The notes under the pieces are model-generated. The model was not told where the DNA came from, ran no database searches, and was given only the letters and a program-made list of their open reading frames with translations. Positions 34,780 to 44,253 of a DNA stretch of 64,000 bases are shown in pieces; the first letter of the stretch is position 1, and each line of letters starts with the position of its first letter. Origin of the DNA: Sporosarcina sp. ACRSM (GTDB taxonomy: Bacteria > Bacillota > Bacilli > Bacillales_A > Planococcaceae); assembly GCF_022346545.1 (NCBI RefSeq), contig NZ_JAKRNU010000002.1, positions 62,001-126,000 on the forward strand, given 5' to 3'. The position numbers and the translations under genes are program-made.

Positions 34780-34828
34780 CGTTAGCGCCTTGAAAGGCGA
34801 CAACACTCAGTTATCCATTGGAAAAAGA

Positions 34829-37639
34829 TTATTTCTTCAATGCTTCATCGATAATGCGATTCTGTTCGATCTTATGGGATTCCCCATCCCCTTCGGATGG
34901 ACTAGAACGATGGATCCGTCCGACGTAGGAGATTTTCTTGTCGCCTGCAATTTCACGGATATAGTTGTTTGCAAACTGCCAAGACCCCATGTTCTTCGGT
35001 TCTTCCTGTACCCAAACCAATTCTTTTGCATTTGGATAACGAGATACGATATCGCTAATTTTTTCAGAAGGGAATGGATAGAGTTGCTCCACACGCACGA
35101 TATGCAAGTGATCGAAACCTGTTCCATCCTTCACGCGCTCAGCGAGATCGATTGCCATTTTTCCGCTAGCGAACAAGATTTTCTCGACATTCTCGACATT
35201 CTTTCCTGTTCCCGGCTGTTCAAGAACCGTTTGGAAATGACCTTCCACCAAGTCGCTAACATCGGCACCGACAAGTGGATGACGTAATAGTGATTTAGGT
35301 GATACGATCACAAGTGGTCGCATCGATTTCTCCCCGAGCATTTTTGCTTGGCGACGCAGGATATGGAAATAATTTGCAGCACTTGAAAGGTTTGCAACTG
35401 TCCAGTTATTTTCCGCACAAAGTTGCAAGAAGCGTTCGACTCTAGCACTTGAGTGTTCAGGTCCTTGTCCTTCATATGCATGCGGTAAAAGCATGACTAG
35501 ACCAGACTGTTGACCCCATTTTGAGTAGCTGGCAGATACGAATTGGTCGAACATGACCTGTGCCATATTCGCGAAATCTCCATACTGTGCTTCCCAGATA
35601 GACAGCGCCTGTTGTTCCTCCAAGTTATAGCCAAATTCATAACCGACAATCGCAGCTTCCGTTAACGGGCTATTGTAGGCGACAAAGGACGCCTTCGATC
35701 CACTAATATGGTGGAGCGGCACAAGCTCATCGCCTGTTTTCTCATCATGCAACACAAGGTGACGATGCGCAAACGTTCCACGTTGAACATCCTGTCCCGT
35801 GATACGGATCGGTTTACCATCTTGTAAGATGGTGCCGAATGCCAATGTTTCCGCATGTGCCCAATCGATTTTGCCTTTCCCTTTGAACGGTTCTTCACGG
35901 CGTTTTAAAATACGTTCAAGTTTGCCGAATACGTTAAAATCTTTCGGGAATTCGAGAAGTTCTTCGTTCATACGGCGAAGTGTTTCTTCGTCAGCACCCG
36001 TTTCAAGATCCCTTGGGTAACCGGCAAGTACTTCTTCAGGCGTTGCATTCGAAAGAAGCTCTACTTCAGCGGATTCTTCTTTCACCCGGTCGTACGCCGC
36101 TTGCATCATTGCAAAAATGTCAGCATCGAGCTTATCAACCTCTTCCGCTTTCAGGATGTTGGCGGAAGTCAATTGTGCACCATATAATTCTCGCACAGTT
36201 TGATGTTCGTGAATTGTATGATACATAACCGGATTTGTGACAAGTGGCTCATCCATTTCGTTATGACCATAACGGCGATAGCCGAGCAGATCAATCAAAA
36301 TATCCTTGCTAAATTTCTGACGATAATCAAATGCAAATGCAGCTGCTGCAATGACCGATTCCGGACAATCCGCATTGACATGAAGAATCGGTACTTCATA
36401 GCCTTTTGCAGGATCCGATGAGTAATGGGTCGATCTGGAATCGTAATATTCCGTTGTGAATCCAATCATATTATTTGCGATCACATGGATGGATCCGCCT
36501 GTTTTGAAACCGCGGACCCGGCTATAGTTGAACGATTCCGGTACAATTCCTTGTCCTGGGAATGCCGCGTCTCCGTGGATAAGTACAGCATATGCCGCGT
36601 TTGTATCCTGCTCAGGCACTCCTGGGCTATCCGTTTTTTCTTGGGCAGCTCTCGTTTGTCCCGTAATGACCGGGTTTACGACTTCCAAGTGGGACGGGTT
36701 ATATGCCAAGAAGCGCTCCATACCAGACTTACCTTTATATAATGCGCCCATATGATATTTCACGTCGCCGAACCAGCCTCTTGTCGTTTCAAGAGATCCG
36801 TCTTTTGGTTGAAACGGCTCATCTGGAACACCAGCAAATTGAGCGAACATCATTTCATACGGTTTGTTTAAAATATGTGTCAATACATTCAAACGGCCAC
36901 GGTGTGCCATACCAATTAATATTTTTTTCATTTTATCTTCTTCTGAACGGCGTACAAGCTCATCCAAGAAGACTACGAGCGTATCGAGTCCCTCGATAGA
37001 GAAGCGTTTCGCTCCCACAAAAGTACGGTGGATAAATTTCTCAAAACCTTCGATTTTAGTCAATCTTTCCAGAAGCGCTTTTTTAGCGTCATCCGAAAGT
37101 TTAGCGACGATTTCGCCGTTTTCAATTTTCGACTGAATCCAATTTCGTTCTTCTTCATTGATGACATGATCGAACTCATAAGCGATTTTACCAGTGTAGA
37201 CGGCCTTCAAGTAGTTTATTGCATCAAGTCCGTTTTCGACAGTAGCCGGAACATTGTTGAAGAATAAAGATGCAGGCATTTCTACTAAGTCGCTTTCTGT
37301 CAATCCATAGTGGGATAGCTCCAAACGGCTCGTATCTTTCGGACGATCGTTCAGCGGATAAATATCCGCAGCGAGGTGTCCATATGTACGAATGGCGGCC
37401 TGTAACTGATAAGCGGCTAGCACTTTGCCAAAATTGCCCGGTGCAACTTCACCGACAGCTTCAGCTTGTTTTCCTTCTTCCAAGACTGGTGCTCCGTACC
37501 GGCTGAACATTTCAGCAAGTTCCGCATCAACCAGTTCTGGTGACGTTTTGAAAAGATCGTACATTTCCATCACATACCCAAGGTTGGGCCCCGAAAATGC
37601 TGCATAAGGGGAACGATGGGTGCCAACATTGTTCGACAT
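34829..37639 (-). CDS. odhA: 2-oxoglutarate dehydrogenase E1 component
   Basis: A 936-residue thiamine-diphosphate enzyme of full OdhA length. Visible are the N-terminal LGYVMEMYDLF segment that anchors E1 to E2, GMAHRGRLNVLTHIL near residue 255, the ThDP/Mg region IHGDAAFPGQGIV near 355 and the C-terminal pyrimidine domain with LLPHAYEGQGPEHSSARVERFLQ. It decarboxylates 2-oxoglutarate in the TCA cycle. The ATG at 37639 follows GGAGGT; the upstream in-frame ATG at 37708 lies in the promoter region. It forms an operon with odhB. Confidence 0.96.
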   Translation of the reverse strand: MSNNVGTHRSPYAAFSGPNLGYVMEMYDLFKTSPELVDAELAEMFSRYGAPVLEEGKQAEAVGEVAPGNFGKVLAAYQLQAAIRTYGHLAADIYPLNDRPKDTSRLELSHYGLTESDLVEMPASLFFNNVPATVENGLDAINYLKAVYTGKIAYEFDHVINEEERNWIQSKIENGEIVAKLSDDAKKALLERLTKIEGFEKFIHRTFVGAKRFSIEGLDTLVVFLDELVRRSEEDKMKKILIGMAHRGRLNVLTHILNKPYEMMFAQFAGVPDEPFQPKDGSLETTRGWFGDVKYHMGALYKGKSGMERFLAYNPSHLEVVNPVITGQTRAAQEKTDSPGVPEQDTNAAYAVLIHGDAAFPGQGIVPESFNYSRVRGFKTGGSIHVIANNMIGFTTEYYDSRSTHYSSDPAKGYEVPILHVNADCPESVIAAAAFAFDYRQKFSKDILIDLLGYRRYGHNEMDEPLVTNPVMYHTIHEHQTVRELYGAQLTSANILKAEEVDKLDADIFAMMQAAYDRVKEESAEVELLSNATPEEVLAGYPRDLETGADEETLRRMNEELLEFPKDFNVFGKLERILKRREEPFKGKGKIDWAHAETLAFGTILQDGKPIRITGQDVQRGTFAHRHLVLHDEKTGDELVPLHHISGSKASFVAYNSPLTEAAIVGYEFGYNLEEQQALSIWEAQYGDFANMAQVMFDQFVSASYSKWGQQSGLVMLLPHAYEGQGPEHSSARVERFLQLCAENNWTVANLSSAANYFHILRRQAKMLGEKSMRPLVIVSPKSLLRHPLVGADVSDLVEGHFQTVLEQPGTGKNVENVEKILFASGKMAIDLAERVKDGTGFDHLHIVRVEQLYPFPSEKISDIVSRYPNAKELVWVQEEPKNMGSWQFANNYIREIAGDKKISYVGRIHRSSPSEGDGESHKIEQNRIIDEALKK

Positions 37640-37698
37640 GTAAAATGACCTCCACATTTGCCAACAGGCATTTTGTGTTTTATTTTGCATTCTTCTCA

Positions 37699-37742
37699 AT
37701 TTTACCACGCTAGCACTTTAACTTAAAGGGTTTAGCGCTAGC
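37699..37742 (-). promoter_or_regulatory. odhA promoter with overlapping inverted repeat
   Basis: On the minus strand TTTAAG (37722-37727) and TAAAAT (37699-37704) are 17 nt apart. An inverted repeat GCTAGC...GCTAGC (37709-37714 and 37737-37742), extended by G-C/A-rich flanks, brackets the -35, a candidate operator of unknown regulator. Confidence 0.5.
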
Positions 37743-37927
37743 ATTTGTACTTTATTCAGTAGAAGTCTTCCCAAAAAATGAAACTAGTTATAAGAATGCA
37801 AGAAAAGAGCCAACTTCTTCTGAAAAAGTCAAAACTTCGACATTTTTTTCATGCCGTGAACTACGATACACCCGTTTTCGTTTCAATGCAAGACTTAAAA
37901 ATAGAATTATAAAAATGATTCTTACAT

Positions 37928-39004
37928 CTATTTTCGATAAGCCATAATTAATTCTACCATTTCTTCAGGGGTTTTCGGAGATTCCACTTTTTCCATATTT
38001 GTTAATAATTGAGCTTGTTCCTGTTCGAACAAAGCCAACTCTTCGGAAAGTGGGCGAAGTGGGACCTCCTCCTCCTTCAATACACGGGCAAGCCCAAGCG
38101 ATTTGAAATGGGCCGCGTTCAAAATCTGATCCCCTCTACTTTTCGCTGCGGAAAGTGGTATGAGGAGCATCGGTTTCTGTAATGCGAGCAGTTCGAAAAT
38201 GGCATTCGAGCCTGCCCTCGACACAGCAAAATCCGCAGCCGCCAATAGATGCGGCAAGCCATCTGTCACATATTCGAACTGCGTATAGCCAGGTGTAAGG
38301 TGAAGCGAGTCATCGACATTCTTTTTTCCGCAAAGATGAATAACTTCAAAGTTTTGTAAAATCGCAGGTAAATCTTTGCGGACTGCTTCGTTCAAAACAC
38401 TGGATCCTTGGCTTCCCCCCATGATGATCAAAACAGGCTTATCACCGGTCAACCCTGCATATCGGAGACCTTCGCTCTTCACTCCGTTAAATAATTCCGG
38501 GCGGATAATCGCACCTGAACACGTCGCTTTTCCTTCAGGCGCATGAGCCAATGTCTGTTCAAAAACAGTGAATATATGGCTGGAAAACGGCAAGGCAAGC
38601 CGGTTGGCAAGCCCTGGCGTGACATCCGATTCATGGATGACAACCGGGATTTTCGCCAACTTTGCAGCGAGGACTACCGGGACCGAGACAAATCCTCCTT
38701 TGGAGAAGATGATCTCAGGCTTCACTTTTCGCATGATGGAATAAGCTTGTAATACACCTGCACCAACCCGGAATGGATCCGTAAAATTTTTCATGGAGAA
38801 ATACCGCCTTAGCTTACCACTTTGAATGGCATGGTAAACCACTTCCGGGTGACCATTCCCGATCAATTCTTTTTCGATTCCATCATGTGATCCTATGTAA
38901 TGAATCTCATATCCTTTTTCACTAAAAACGGGAATCAACGCTTCGTTTACCGACACATGCCCTGCAGTGCCGCCTCCCGTCAATAATATAACAGGCCGCT
39001 TCAT
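37928..39004 (-). CDS. murG: MurG-like UDP-GlcNAc:lipid I glycosyltransferase (second-type MurG)
   Basis: About 358 residues with the two-domain GT-B fold of MurG. The N-terminal Gly loop reads LTGGGTAGHVSVNEALIP rather than the usual TGGHIYPALA, SKGGFVSVPVVLAAKL and VIHESDVTPGLANR follow, and the C-terminal domain has IIMGGSQGSS and AVSRAGSNAIFELLALQKPMLLIP. It makes lipid II by adding GlcNAc to lipid I. It stands alone, outside any division/cell-wall cluster, and the divergent Gly loop suggests it may be a paralogue rather than the sole MurG. The second in-frame ATG is better spaced from GAGGTGA. Confidence 0.88.
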   Translation of the reverse strand: MKRPVILLTGGGTAGHVSVNEALIPVFSEKGYEIHYIGSHDGIEKELIGNGHPEVVYHAIQSGKLRRYFSMKNFTDPFRVGAGVLQAYSIMRKVKPEIIFSKGGFVSVPVVLAAKLAKIPVVIHESDVTPGLANRLALPFSSHIFTVFEQTLAHAPEGKATCSGAIIRPELFNGVKSEGLRYAGLTGDKPVLIIMGGSQGSSVLNEAVRKDLPAILQNFEVIHLCGKKNVDDSLHLTPGYTQFEYVTDGLPHLLAAADFAVSRAGSNAIFELLALQKPMLLIPLSAAKSRGDQILNAAHFKSLGLARVLKEEEVPLRPLSEELALFEQEQAQLLTNMEKVESPKTPEEMVELIMAYRK

Positions 39005-39149
39005 GGCCATTCACCTCTTCTATTTTTTAAAATCAATTACTTTCAGGACATCGCGCACTGTGACATCCATAATATCCGAACTTCATAGCTATTATAGCAA
39101 ACGAATCATGGTACAATGGTATTTAATTGTGTAATAAAGGATGATTTAA

Positions 39150-40496
39150 TTGGAAACTGCACTCTCTTTGAAAAAAAAGCCTTTCAAATTGGCGACCATC
39201 ATCATGCCGATTCTAGTGACGCAAGTCGCCCTGTACTTGATTACGTTCTTCGATATTGTTATGACTGGACGCTATAATACATACCACCTTGCCGGTGTAA
39301 CAATCGGCTCTTCTTTTTGGGTTCCTGTCTATACAGGCCTTGCCGGTATCTTGATGGGACTGACCCCAATTATCGCACAACTTGTAGGCGCACGGCGCAA
39401 GGATGAAGTAAAATTTTCTGTCCAGCAAGGGCTCTATGTATCAGTGGCTCTCGCAGCCTTTGTTTTTCTGATTATCCGATTAGGCGTTTCACCGATCTTG
39501 GAAGCGATGCCTTTGGAAGAGGAAGTCCGGATTGTAGCTGCCGATTATCTGGAGGCGATGAGCTTAGGGCTATTCCCGCTCTTCGCCTATACCGTATTGC
39601 GCTGTTTTTTTGACGCACTTGGGGCAACACGTGTTTCGATGGCCATCATTCTTTTATCGGCTCCTTTGACTGTTTTTACAAACTACTTGCTTATTTTTGG
39701 CAACTGGGGCTTCCCTGAGCTCGGAGGAGTAGGAGCAGGGTATGCGGCCGCAATCACCTATTGGCTGATTTTTTTCATCGCTTTTTGGATTGCTGGCCGA
39801 CAAAAATCATTCCGGGATTATGAACTGTTCAAGAAGTGGGGGAAGATTTTAATTGAACGTTGGAAGGAGATCCTTTTCATAGGTGTCCCGATCGGCATTT
39901 CCATTTTTGTAGAGACAAGCATCTTTTCCGTTGTCACTTTAATGATGAGTAAATATTCGACTGAGGTCATTTCAGCACATCAAATCGCCCTGAATTTCTC
40001 TTCCTTGCTCTATATGATCCCTTTGAGCATATCAATGGGTGCGACGATTCTTGTTGGGCAAGCTGTAGGCGCCGGTCAATTTCGAGATGCAAAACAGTAT
40101 AGTTTTCTTGCTGTCGGTCTTGCCGTCGCCTTTAGTATCCTATCCATCTCTATTCTTCTAGTCTTTAGGGAATCGATCGCCTCCCTTTACACTACGGACA
40201 TACACATTATCGGATTGGCGACTCATTTCCTTATTTATGCAGCACTTTTTCAACTATCCGATGCCGTCCAAGCCCCGGTCCAAGGTGCACTACGTGGTTA
40301 TAAGGATGTCAATATGACCTTCCTGATGGCGATTATTTCTTACTGGGTGCTCGGCTTGCCGATTGGTTATCTAATGGCGACCTTCACCGAGCTGGGGCCT
40401 TATGGTTATTGGATCGGCTTGATTGCTGGGTTGACTGTAGGTGCGATCACGCTATCGATTCGGCTTGTACTGATTCAAAGGAAGAAATTCAGTTAA
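39150..40496 (+). CDS. MATE family efflux transporter
   Basis: A 448-residue protein with about 12 membrane helices in two homologous halves, typical of MATE/NorM pumps (ITFFDIVMTGRYNTYHLAGV in helix 1-2, LAGILMGLTPIIAQLVGARR, then SMGATILVGQAVGAGQFRDAK in the second half). These use Na+ or H+ gradients to export cationic drugs. The start is TTG at 39150 with AAAGGATG in front. It converges on gerC with a shared terminator. Confidence 0.92.
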   Translation: METALSLKKKPFKLATIIMPILVTQVALYLITFFDIVMTGRYNTYHLAGVTIGSSFWVPVYTGLAGILMGLTPIIAQLVGARRKDEVKFSVQQGLYVSVALAAFVFLIIRLGVSPILEAMPLEEEVRIVAADYLEAMSLGLFPLFAYTVLRCFFDALGATRVSMAIILLSAPLTVFTNYLLIFGNWGFPELGGVGAGYAAAITYWLIFFIAFWIAGRQKSFRDYELFKKWGKILIERWKEILFIGVPIGISIFVETSIFSVVTLMMSKYSTEVISAHQIALNFSSLLYMIPLSISMGATILVGQAVGAGQFRDAKQYSFLAVGLAVAFSILSISILLVFRESIASLYTTDIHIIGLATHFLIYAALFQLSDAVQAPVQGALRGYKDVNMTFLMAIISYWVLGLPIGYLMATFTELGPYGYWIGLIAGLTVGAITLSIRLVLIQRKKFS

Positions 40497-40497
40497 T

Positions 40498-40535
40498 ACA
40501 AAACTCGCGATGGACTTTCACATCGCGAGTTTTGT
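40498..40535. terminator. Bidirectional terminator between MATE gene and ger operon
   Basis: A perfect 15-bp stem (40498-40512 with 40521-40535) with A and T runs at its base, between convergent genes. Confidence 0.85.
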
Positions 40536-40589
40536 GCATGTCCGGAAGATGGGTTGTTAACATCTGCTCTGCTTCCCGCACCTTTATAT

Positions 40590-41672
40590 TTAGTCGATGA
40601 TACCAGTGCGTGTGATTACGGCCTTCACCTTCACTTGTATATCAAGCTGCGAAAATGTCTCTGGCCACTCTCCTTTATTCCATAATTCAGGATGGAATGC
40701 ACGCGCTACCCTACCGAAACCGATAGGATCACTCTTCGCTTCTTGCAATTTCCCCATCACCTTATTGAAATCCTGCGTCAATTTCTTGGAAAGGAACTGC
40801 TCAAGCTCTCTTCTTCGCTTCTTTTCGTCCAAATGATCCGCCGGGAAGGAAGTAATATCGAGTTTTACGTCATAAGTTACATCGATCTTGTCTTTTTGAA
40901 TCTCCCATTGTTTTTTGTATCGGTCCAGTTCCACTGTAACCGGATATTTCACACCTTCATTCTCCCATTCATAGCTGAACACAGTGAATTTTCCAGGTTT
41001 CTTTTTAAGCACTTGGACGATAGTCGACTCCCTCATATCCAGCACATGTCCCGAAAATACTTTACCGCTGAACAAAGCGACACCCGCGACCTCAGGTGTC
41101 CCCGTTATCTCGGATATTTTAAGATAAGGCAAATCCAGGTCAACCCCGTCATCAAGTATGTATCTTGCCGCCTGCTGAATATCAACATCCGGAATAATGG
41201 AATGATAAGCGGCAGTGGCCAAGATTTTATCGTAGTAATTGGGCGGCTCTAAACCCATTTTTTCCGTTTTTTCCATATAGGGGGCCATCTCCCCTTCCAC
41301 TACCGCCAGTTTACTACTCAACCGACTACGAGGCATTCTGTAAGCAACATCAAAGGTCTCTACAAGATCCCATCGAACCGCTTCCTCTGTAAGAAGAACC
41401 GCAAGGATTTGTGAAGGATCGAGCGACTCACTCGTCTTCCGGCTGGCATTCAGCCGGGCATCTTCTATGGAAATCCCACTCCCTTCCACTGTGGTATAGC
41501 TCACAGTGTCTTCCGAGTCGATCGAAGTATGTGTGAAATAGCCCATCCATTCCCCAGGTTTCCCATCATAGCCGATTAAAGGAACAATCGTGAGTTCCTT
41601 GTACAGGCGCTCATCCCAACAACCGGCCAAAAGAAACGAACAGACGATGCAAACAAGTGCGATTTTCTTCAC
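40590..41672 (-). CDS. Ger(x)C family spore germination lipoprotein (C subunit)
   Basis: A 360-residue lipoprotein with signal and lipobox LLAGC (Cys18), followed by the WDERLYKELTIVPLIGYD segment common to GerAC/GerBC/GerKC proteins. The C-terminal domain contains VELDRYKKQWEIQKDKI and ends in VKVKAVITRTGIID. It forms the outer-face subunit of a nutrient germinant receptor in the spore inner membrane. The start overlaps the B subunit stop by 4 bp. Confidence 0.92.
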   Translation of the reverse strand: MKKIALVCIVCSFLLAGCWDERLYKELTIVPLIGYDGKPGEWMGYFTHTSIDSEDTVSYTTVEGSGISIEDARLNASRKTSESLDPSQILAVLLTEEAVRWDLVETFDVAYRMPRSRLSSKLAVVEGEMAPYMEKTEKMGLEPPNYYDKILATAAYHSIIPDVDIQQAARYILDDGVDLDLPYLKISEITGTPEVAGVALFSGKVFSGHVLDMRESTIVQVLKKKPGKFTVFSYEWENEGVKYPVTVELDRYKKQWEIQKDKIDVTYDVKLDITSFPADHLDEKKRRRELEQFLSKKLTQDFNKVMGKLQEAKSDPIGFGRVARAFHPELWNKGEWPETFSQLDIQVKVKAVITRTGIID

Positions 41673-42688
41673 TTCACTTTCCTCCGATTCACTGTGATAA
41701 CGATGATGGGAATAATAAAGGCAAATGTGAGATGAACATAAATGATGACATCATTCAATTTTTCCACACTGCCCTTTGTTAAAAAAAACAAAGGAATGAC
41801 GATGAGCAACAAATGCCAAATGATTGTATCCCTTTTCCTGTTCTCTTTTGCATGAAGACGATGAACATACAAGGCAACAAAGGAAATAATCGTCACTGTA
41901 ATGATGGTCCAAATTGTCCAAATATATAAGAAAAATAAGTCAAGACGCTCAACGAAAGTCACTTCTTGGGACTTCAATAAATAAAGGAGCGGTTCCGGAA
42001 TCATCTTCAATCCAGTCAATGTGTAATAGAAAAGCGAAATGAAAATCGAGATTAGAAAAAATAACAGCCACACCGATTGATAGACGAATAATGGAAATCC
42101 TTTTATTTTCTGTGTCATATCGATATACTTTCTAAAAAACAAATACAACTCCATCCCGATAAATGCAATTTGCGCTTTCAGCAACCCTATACCCCATTGC
42201 TTCCCAGTCGCTTCTCCAATCGGGAAGATATTCGTCCATACGAACTCCTTCCAGGCAAACTGAAGAAAAATCATAAACAGCAAAATGAGTGGGATAAGGA
42301 TGACCGATAAATTAATGACTGTCTCAGCCCTGCTCAAATTGGCATAGAGGGATACACTGACTAGCACGGCAATAACAATGGAGGGTGGTGTTTCAGGAAA
42401 ACCCCAAACGGCCAACGTATAATCGACATAAGCGAGATAACAAACGCAAATAAAAAGCCAATACCCTTTGTATAGCCAGCCAATATATGGGCCAATCGAA
42501 AAATAGTTATAATTTTTTTCATATAACAGGAGTAGCAAGTAGTGGATTGTTCCTGCCACGATAAAGATCAGCCAAGCATCTCTGCCAGTCGCCGCGATGA
42601 ACGGAGATGGAAAAGAAAAGAATGACGATCCTGTCTGGGTTATGAAGAGAAGCAAGAAAAACTGAACCCTTGATAAACTGATCTTCAA
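41669..42688 (-). CDS. GerAB-like endospore germination permease (B subunit)
   Basis: A 339-residue integral membrane protein with about ten helices, of the amino acid/polyamine transporter-like spore germination permease family (GerAB/GerBB). The B subunit binds the nutrient germinant in known receptors. It overlaps both neighbours by 4 bp, keeping the A-B-C order of gerA-type operons. The germinant itself cannot be read from the sequence. Confidence 0.92.
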   Translation of the reverse strand: MKISLSRVQFFLLLFITQTGSSFFSFPSPFIAATGRDAWLIFIVAGTIHYLLLLLYEKNYNYFSIGPYIGWLYKGYWLFICVCYLAYVDYTLAVWGFPETPPSIVIAVLVSVSLYANLSRAETVINLSVILIPLILLFMIFLQFAWKEFVWTNIFPIGEATGKQWGIGLLKAQIAFIGMELYLFFRKYIDMTQKIKGFPLFVYQSVWLLFFLISIFISLFYYTLTGLKMIPEPLLYLLKSQEVTFVERLDLFFLYIWTIWTIITVTIISFVALYVHRLHAKENRKRDTIIWHLLLIVIPLFFLTKGSVEKLNDVIIYVHLTFAFIIPIIVITVNRRKVK

Positions 42689-44121
42689 GTCCCCTCACCA
42701 TCCTTCCGCTTCCCAGCCCGAAAAGTGAATGTTTTTTGTTGCTGATTATTTTTGTAGTATGGAGTTCTAAAGAAAACCTCCTTAAAGCGGGAAGGGTCAA
42801 ACGGGACGATCGGCGACAAATAAGGTTGATTAAGTGAAGATCGGTTCATCATATGGATAAATAAGATGAGTGTCCCGATGGCGATTCCAAGAAATCCAAA
42901 AAAAGTTGCCGCAAGCATAAACGGAAATCGGATCAGCCGGATCGTCGTGTTCATTTCGACACTTGGTACAACAAAGCTCGAAATGGCAGTCATTGCTACG
43001 ATGACGACCATCAAATTCGAGACAAGACCGGCATTGACTATCGCATCCCCGATGACAAGTCCTCCTACAATGCCGATTGTAGGGCCAATCGGCGCTGGCA
43101 ACCGGATTGTCGCTTCCCGGATCACCTCTATAAAAAGCTCCACGATCATCGCCTCAATAATCGGTCGATAAGGGATGAATTGTATCGCCGTTTTTACTTT
43201 TACCCCCAATTCATAAGGCAAGATTTCAGAATGGAACCCTACTACCGCAATATAAAATGAAGGGAGAAAAATGGCGATTAGGAAACTGAACAACCGAAGG
43301 ATCCGGAAAAACGATCCGACAAAGACTCTTCCATTAAAGTCATCCGGCGTCTGATAAAATGAAAAAAAATTCACAGGTCCAAGAAGGGCCGAGGGCGATT
43401 GATCCATGAAAACAGCAACTTTGCCCTCCAATATATTCGCAACGACCCGATCTGGCCTTTCCGTCGTCAGAAGTTGTGGGAAAGGCGACCAAACCGTATC
43501 CTCCAAATAATCTTCAATTTGTCCTATGCTGTACACTTTCGGTGTATCAATATTTTCAAGACGCGTTTTAACGATATCTATGACCTCTTTATCAGCGATC
43601 GATTCAATATAGACATATGTAACTTTCGTATTTGTCTCTTTCCCGATCCGTAAATCTTTAACGACTAAGTCCGGAATGGAGAGATGTTTTCGAATAAGTG
43701 AGATATTTTTGTCAATACTTTCCACAAAACCTTCATGGGAGCCACGAATGACAAGCTCATTGTCCGGCTCAGCGGTTGCTCGAACTTCAAAGGTGGGAAT
43801 AGTAATGGTCATCAACAAATTCGTAGACGGAAAAAAAACAGCGACAAATCCATGCGTCACATTTTCAATCAATTGTGACTCGGAAAACGCCCCCACGCTC
43901 GATGCAGCGGTACCTTCCCATTTTGGAAAATCATCAATTGAACGTTGACGAAGAATTTCGATTTGCCGGTTCACATCGGCACTATCTGTCATCGTATTAT
44001 AAAAACATACAATAGAGATTTCGTTCTTCCAAGAAACTTCATGTACAACCAAATCCGCAGAATCATGGAATAGATTTTGTATGTACAAAATCAAGCTATC
44101 ATTCGATTTCACTTCCTCCAT
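42685..44121 (-). CDS. GerA-type spore germination protein (A subunit)
   Basis: A 478-residue protein: large cytoplasmic N-terminal domain, then about five membrane helices from residue 280 on. Family segments include VAVFMDQSPSALLGPVNFFSF near 232, the PPAPIGPTIGIVGGLVIGDA-like loop (seen as RLPAPIGPTIGIVGGL) and SSFVVPSVEMNTTIRLIRFPFML. It is the channel-like A subunit of the germinant receptor. I use ATG at 44121 after GAGGTG; GTG at 44130 is possible. A sigma-G-like promoter lies upstream. Confidence 0.92.
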   Translation of the reverse strand: MEEVKSNDSLILYIQNLFHDSADLVVHEVSWKNEISIVCFYNTMTDSADVNRQIEILRQRSIDDFPKWEGTAASSVGAFSESQLIENVTHGFVAVFFPSTNLLMTITIPTFEVRATAEPDNELVIRGSHEGFVESIDKNISLIRKHLSIPDLVVKDLRIGKETNTKVTYVYIESIADKEVIDIVKTRLENIDTPKVYSIGQIEDYLEDTVWSPFPQLLTTERPDRVVANILEGKVAVFMDQSPSALLGPVNFFSFYQTPDDFNGRVFVGSFFRILRLFSFLIAIFLPSFYIAVVGFHSEILPYELGVKVKTAIQFIPYRPIIEAMIVELFIEVIREATIRLPAPIGPTIGIVGGLVIGDAIVNAGLVSNLMVVIVAMTAISSFVVPSVEMNTTIRLIRFPFMLAATFFGFLGIAIGTLILFIHMMNRSSLNQPYLSPIVPFDPSRFKEVFFRTPYYKNNQQQKTFTFRAGKRKDGEGT

Positions 44122-44154
44122 GACATTCACCTCTTGGAAAAGTATGTTCCGAGA

Positions 44155-44184
44155 GAAAATGTTTTAAACGTTTGAATGGAATTC
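44155..44184 (-). promoter_or_regulatory. Candidate sigma-G promoter of the gerABC operon
   Basis: GAATT (44180-44184) and CATTTTC (44155-44161) on the minus strand are separated by 18 nt, close to the forespore sigma-G pattern GAATR-N18-CATNNTA. The start codon is about 33 bp downstream. Confidence 0.45.
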
Positions 44185-44196
44185 TTGTACAGAACA

Positions 44197-44245
44197 AAAG
44201 AGTCATCCTTCCCCCGGATGATACGGGGATGAAGGATGACTCTTT
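44197..44245 (-). terminator. Terminator after the CAP-domain gene
   Basis: AAAGAGTCATCCTT (44197-44210) pairs perfectly with 44232-44245, with an inner CCCCG/CGGGG extension. It lies 9 bp after the stop. Confidence 0.75.
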
Positions 44246-44253
44246 CACTATTA

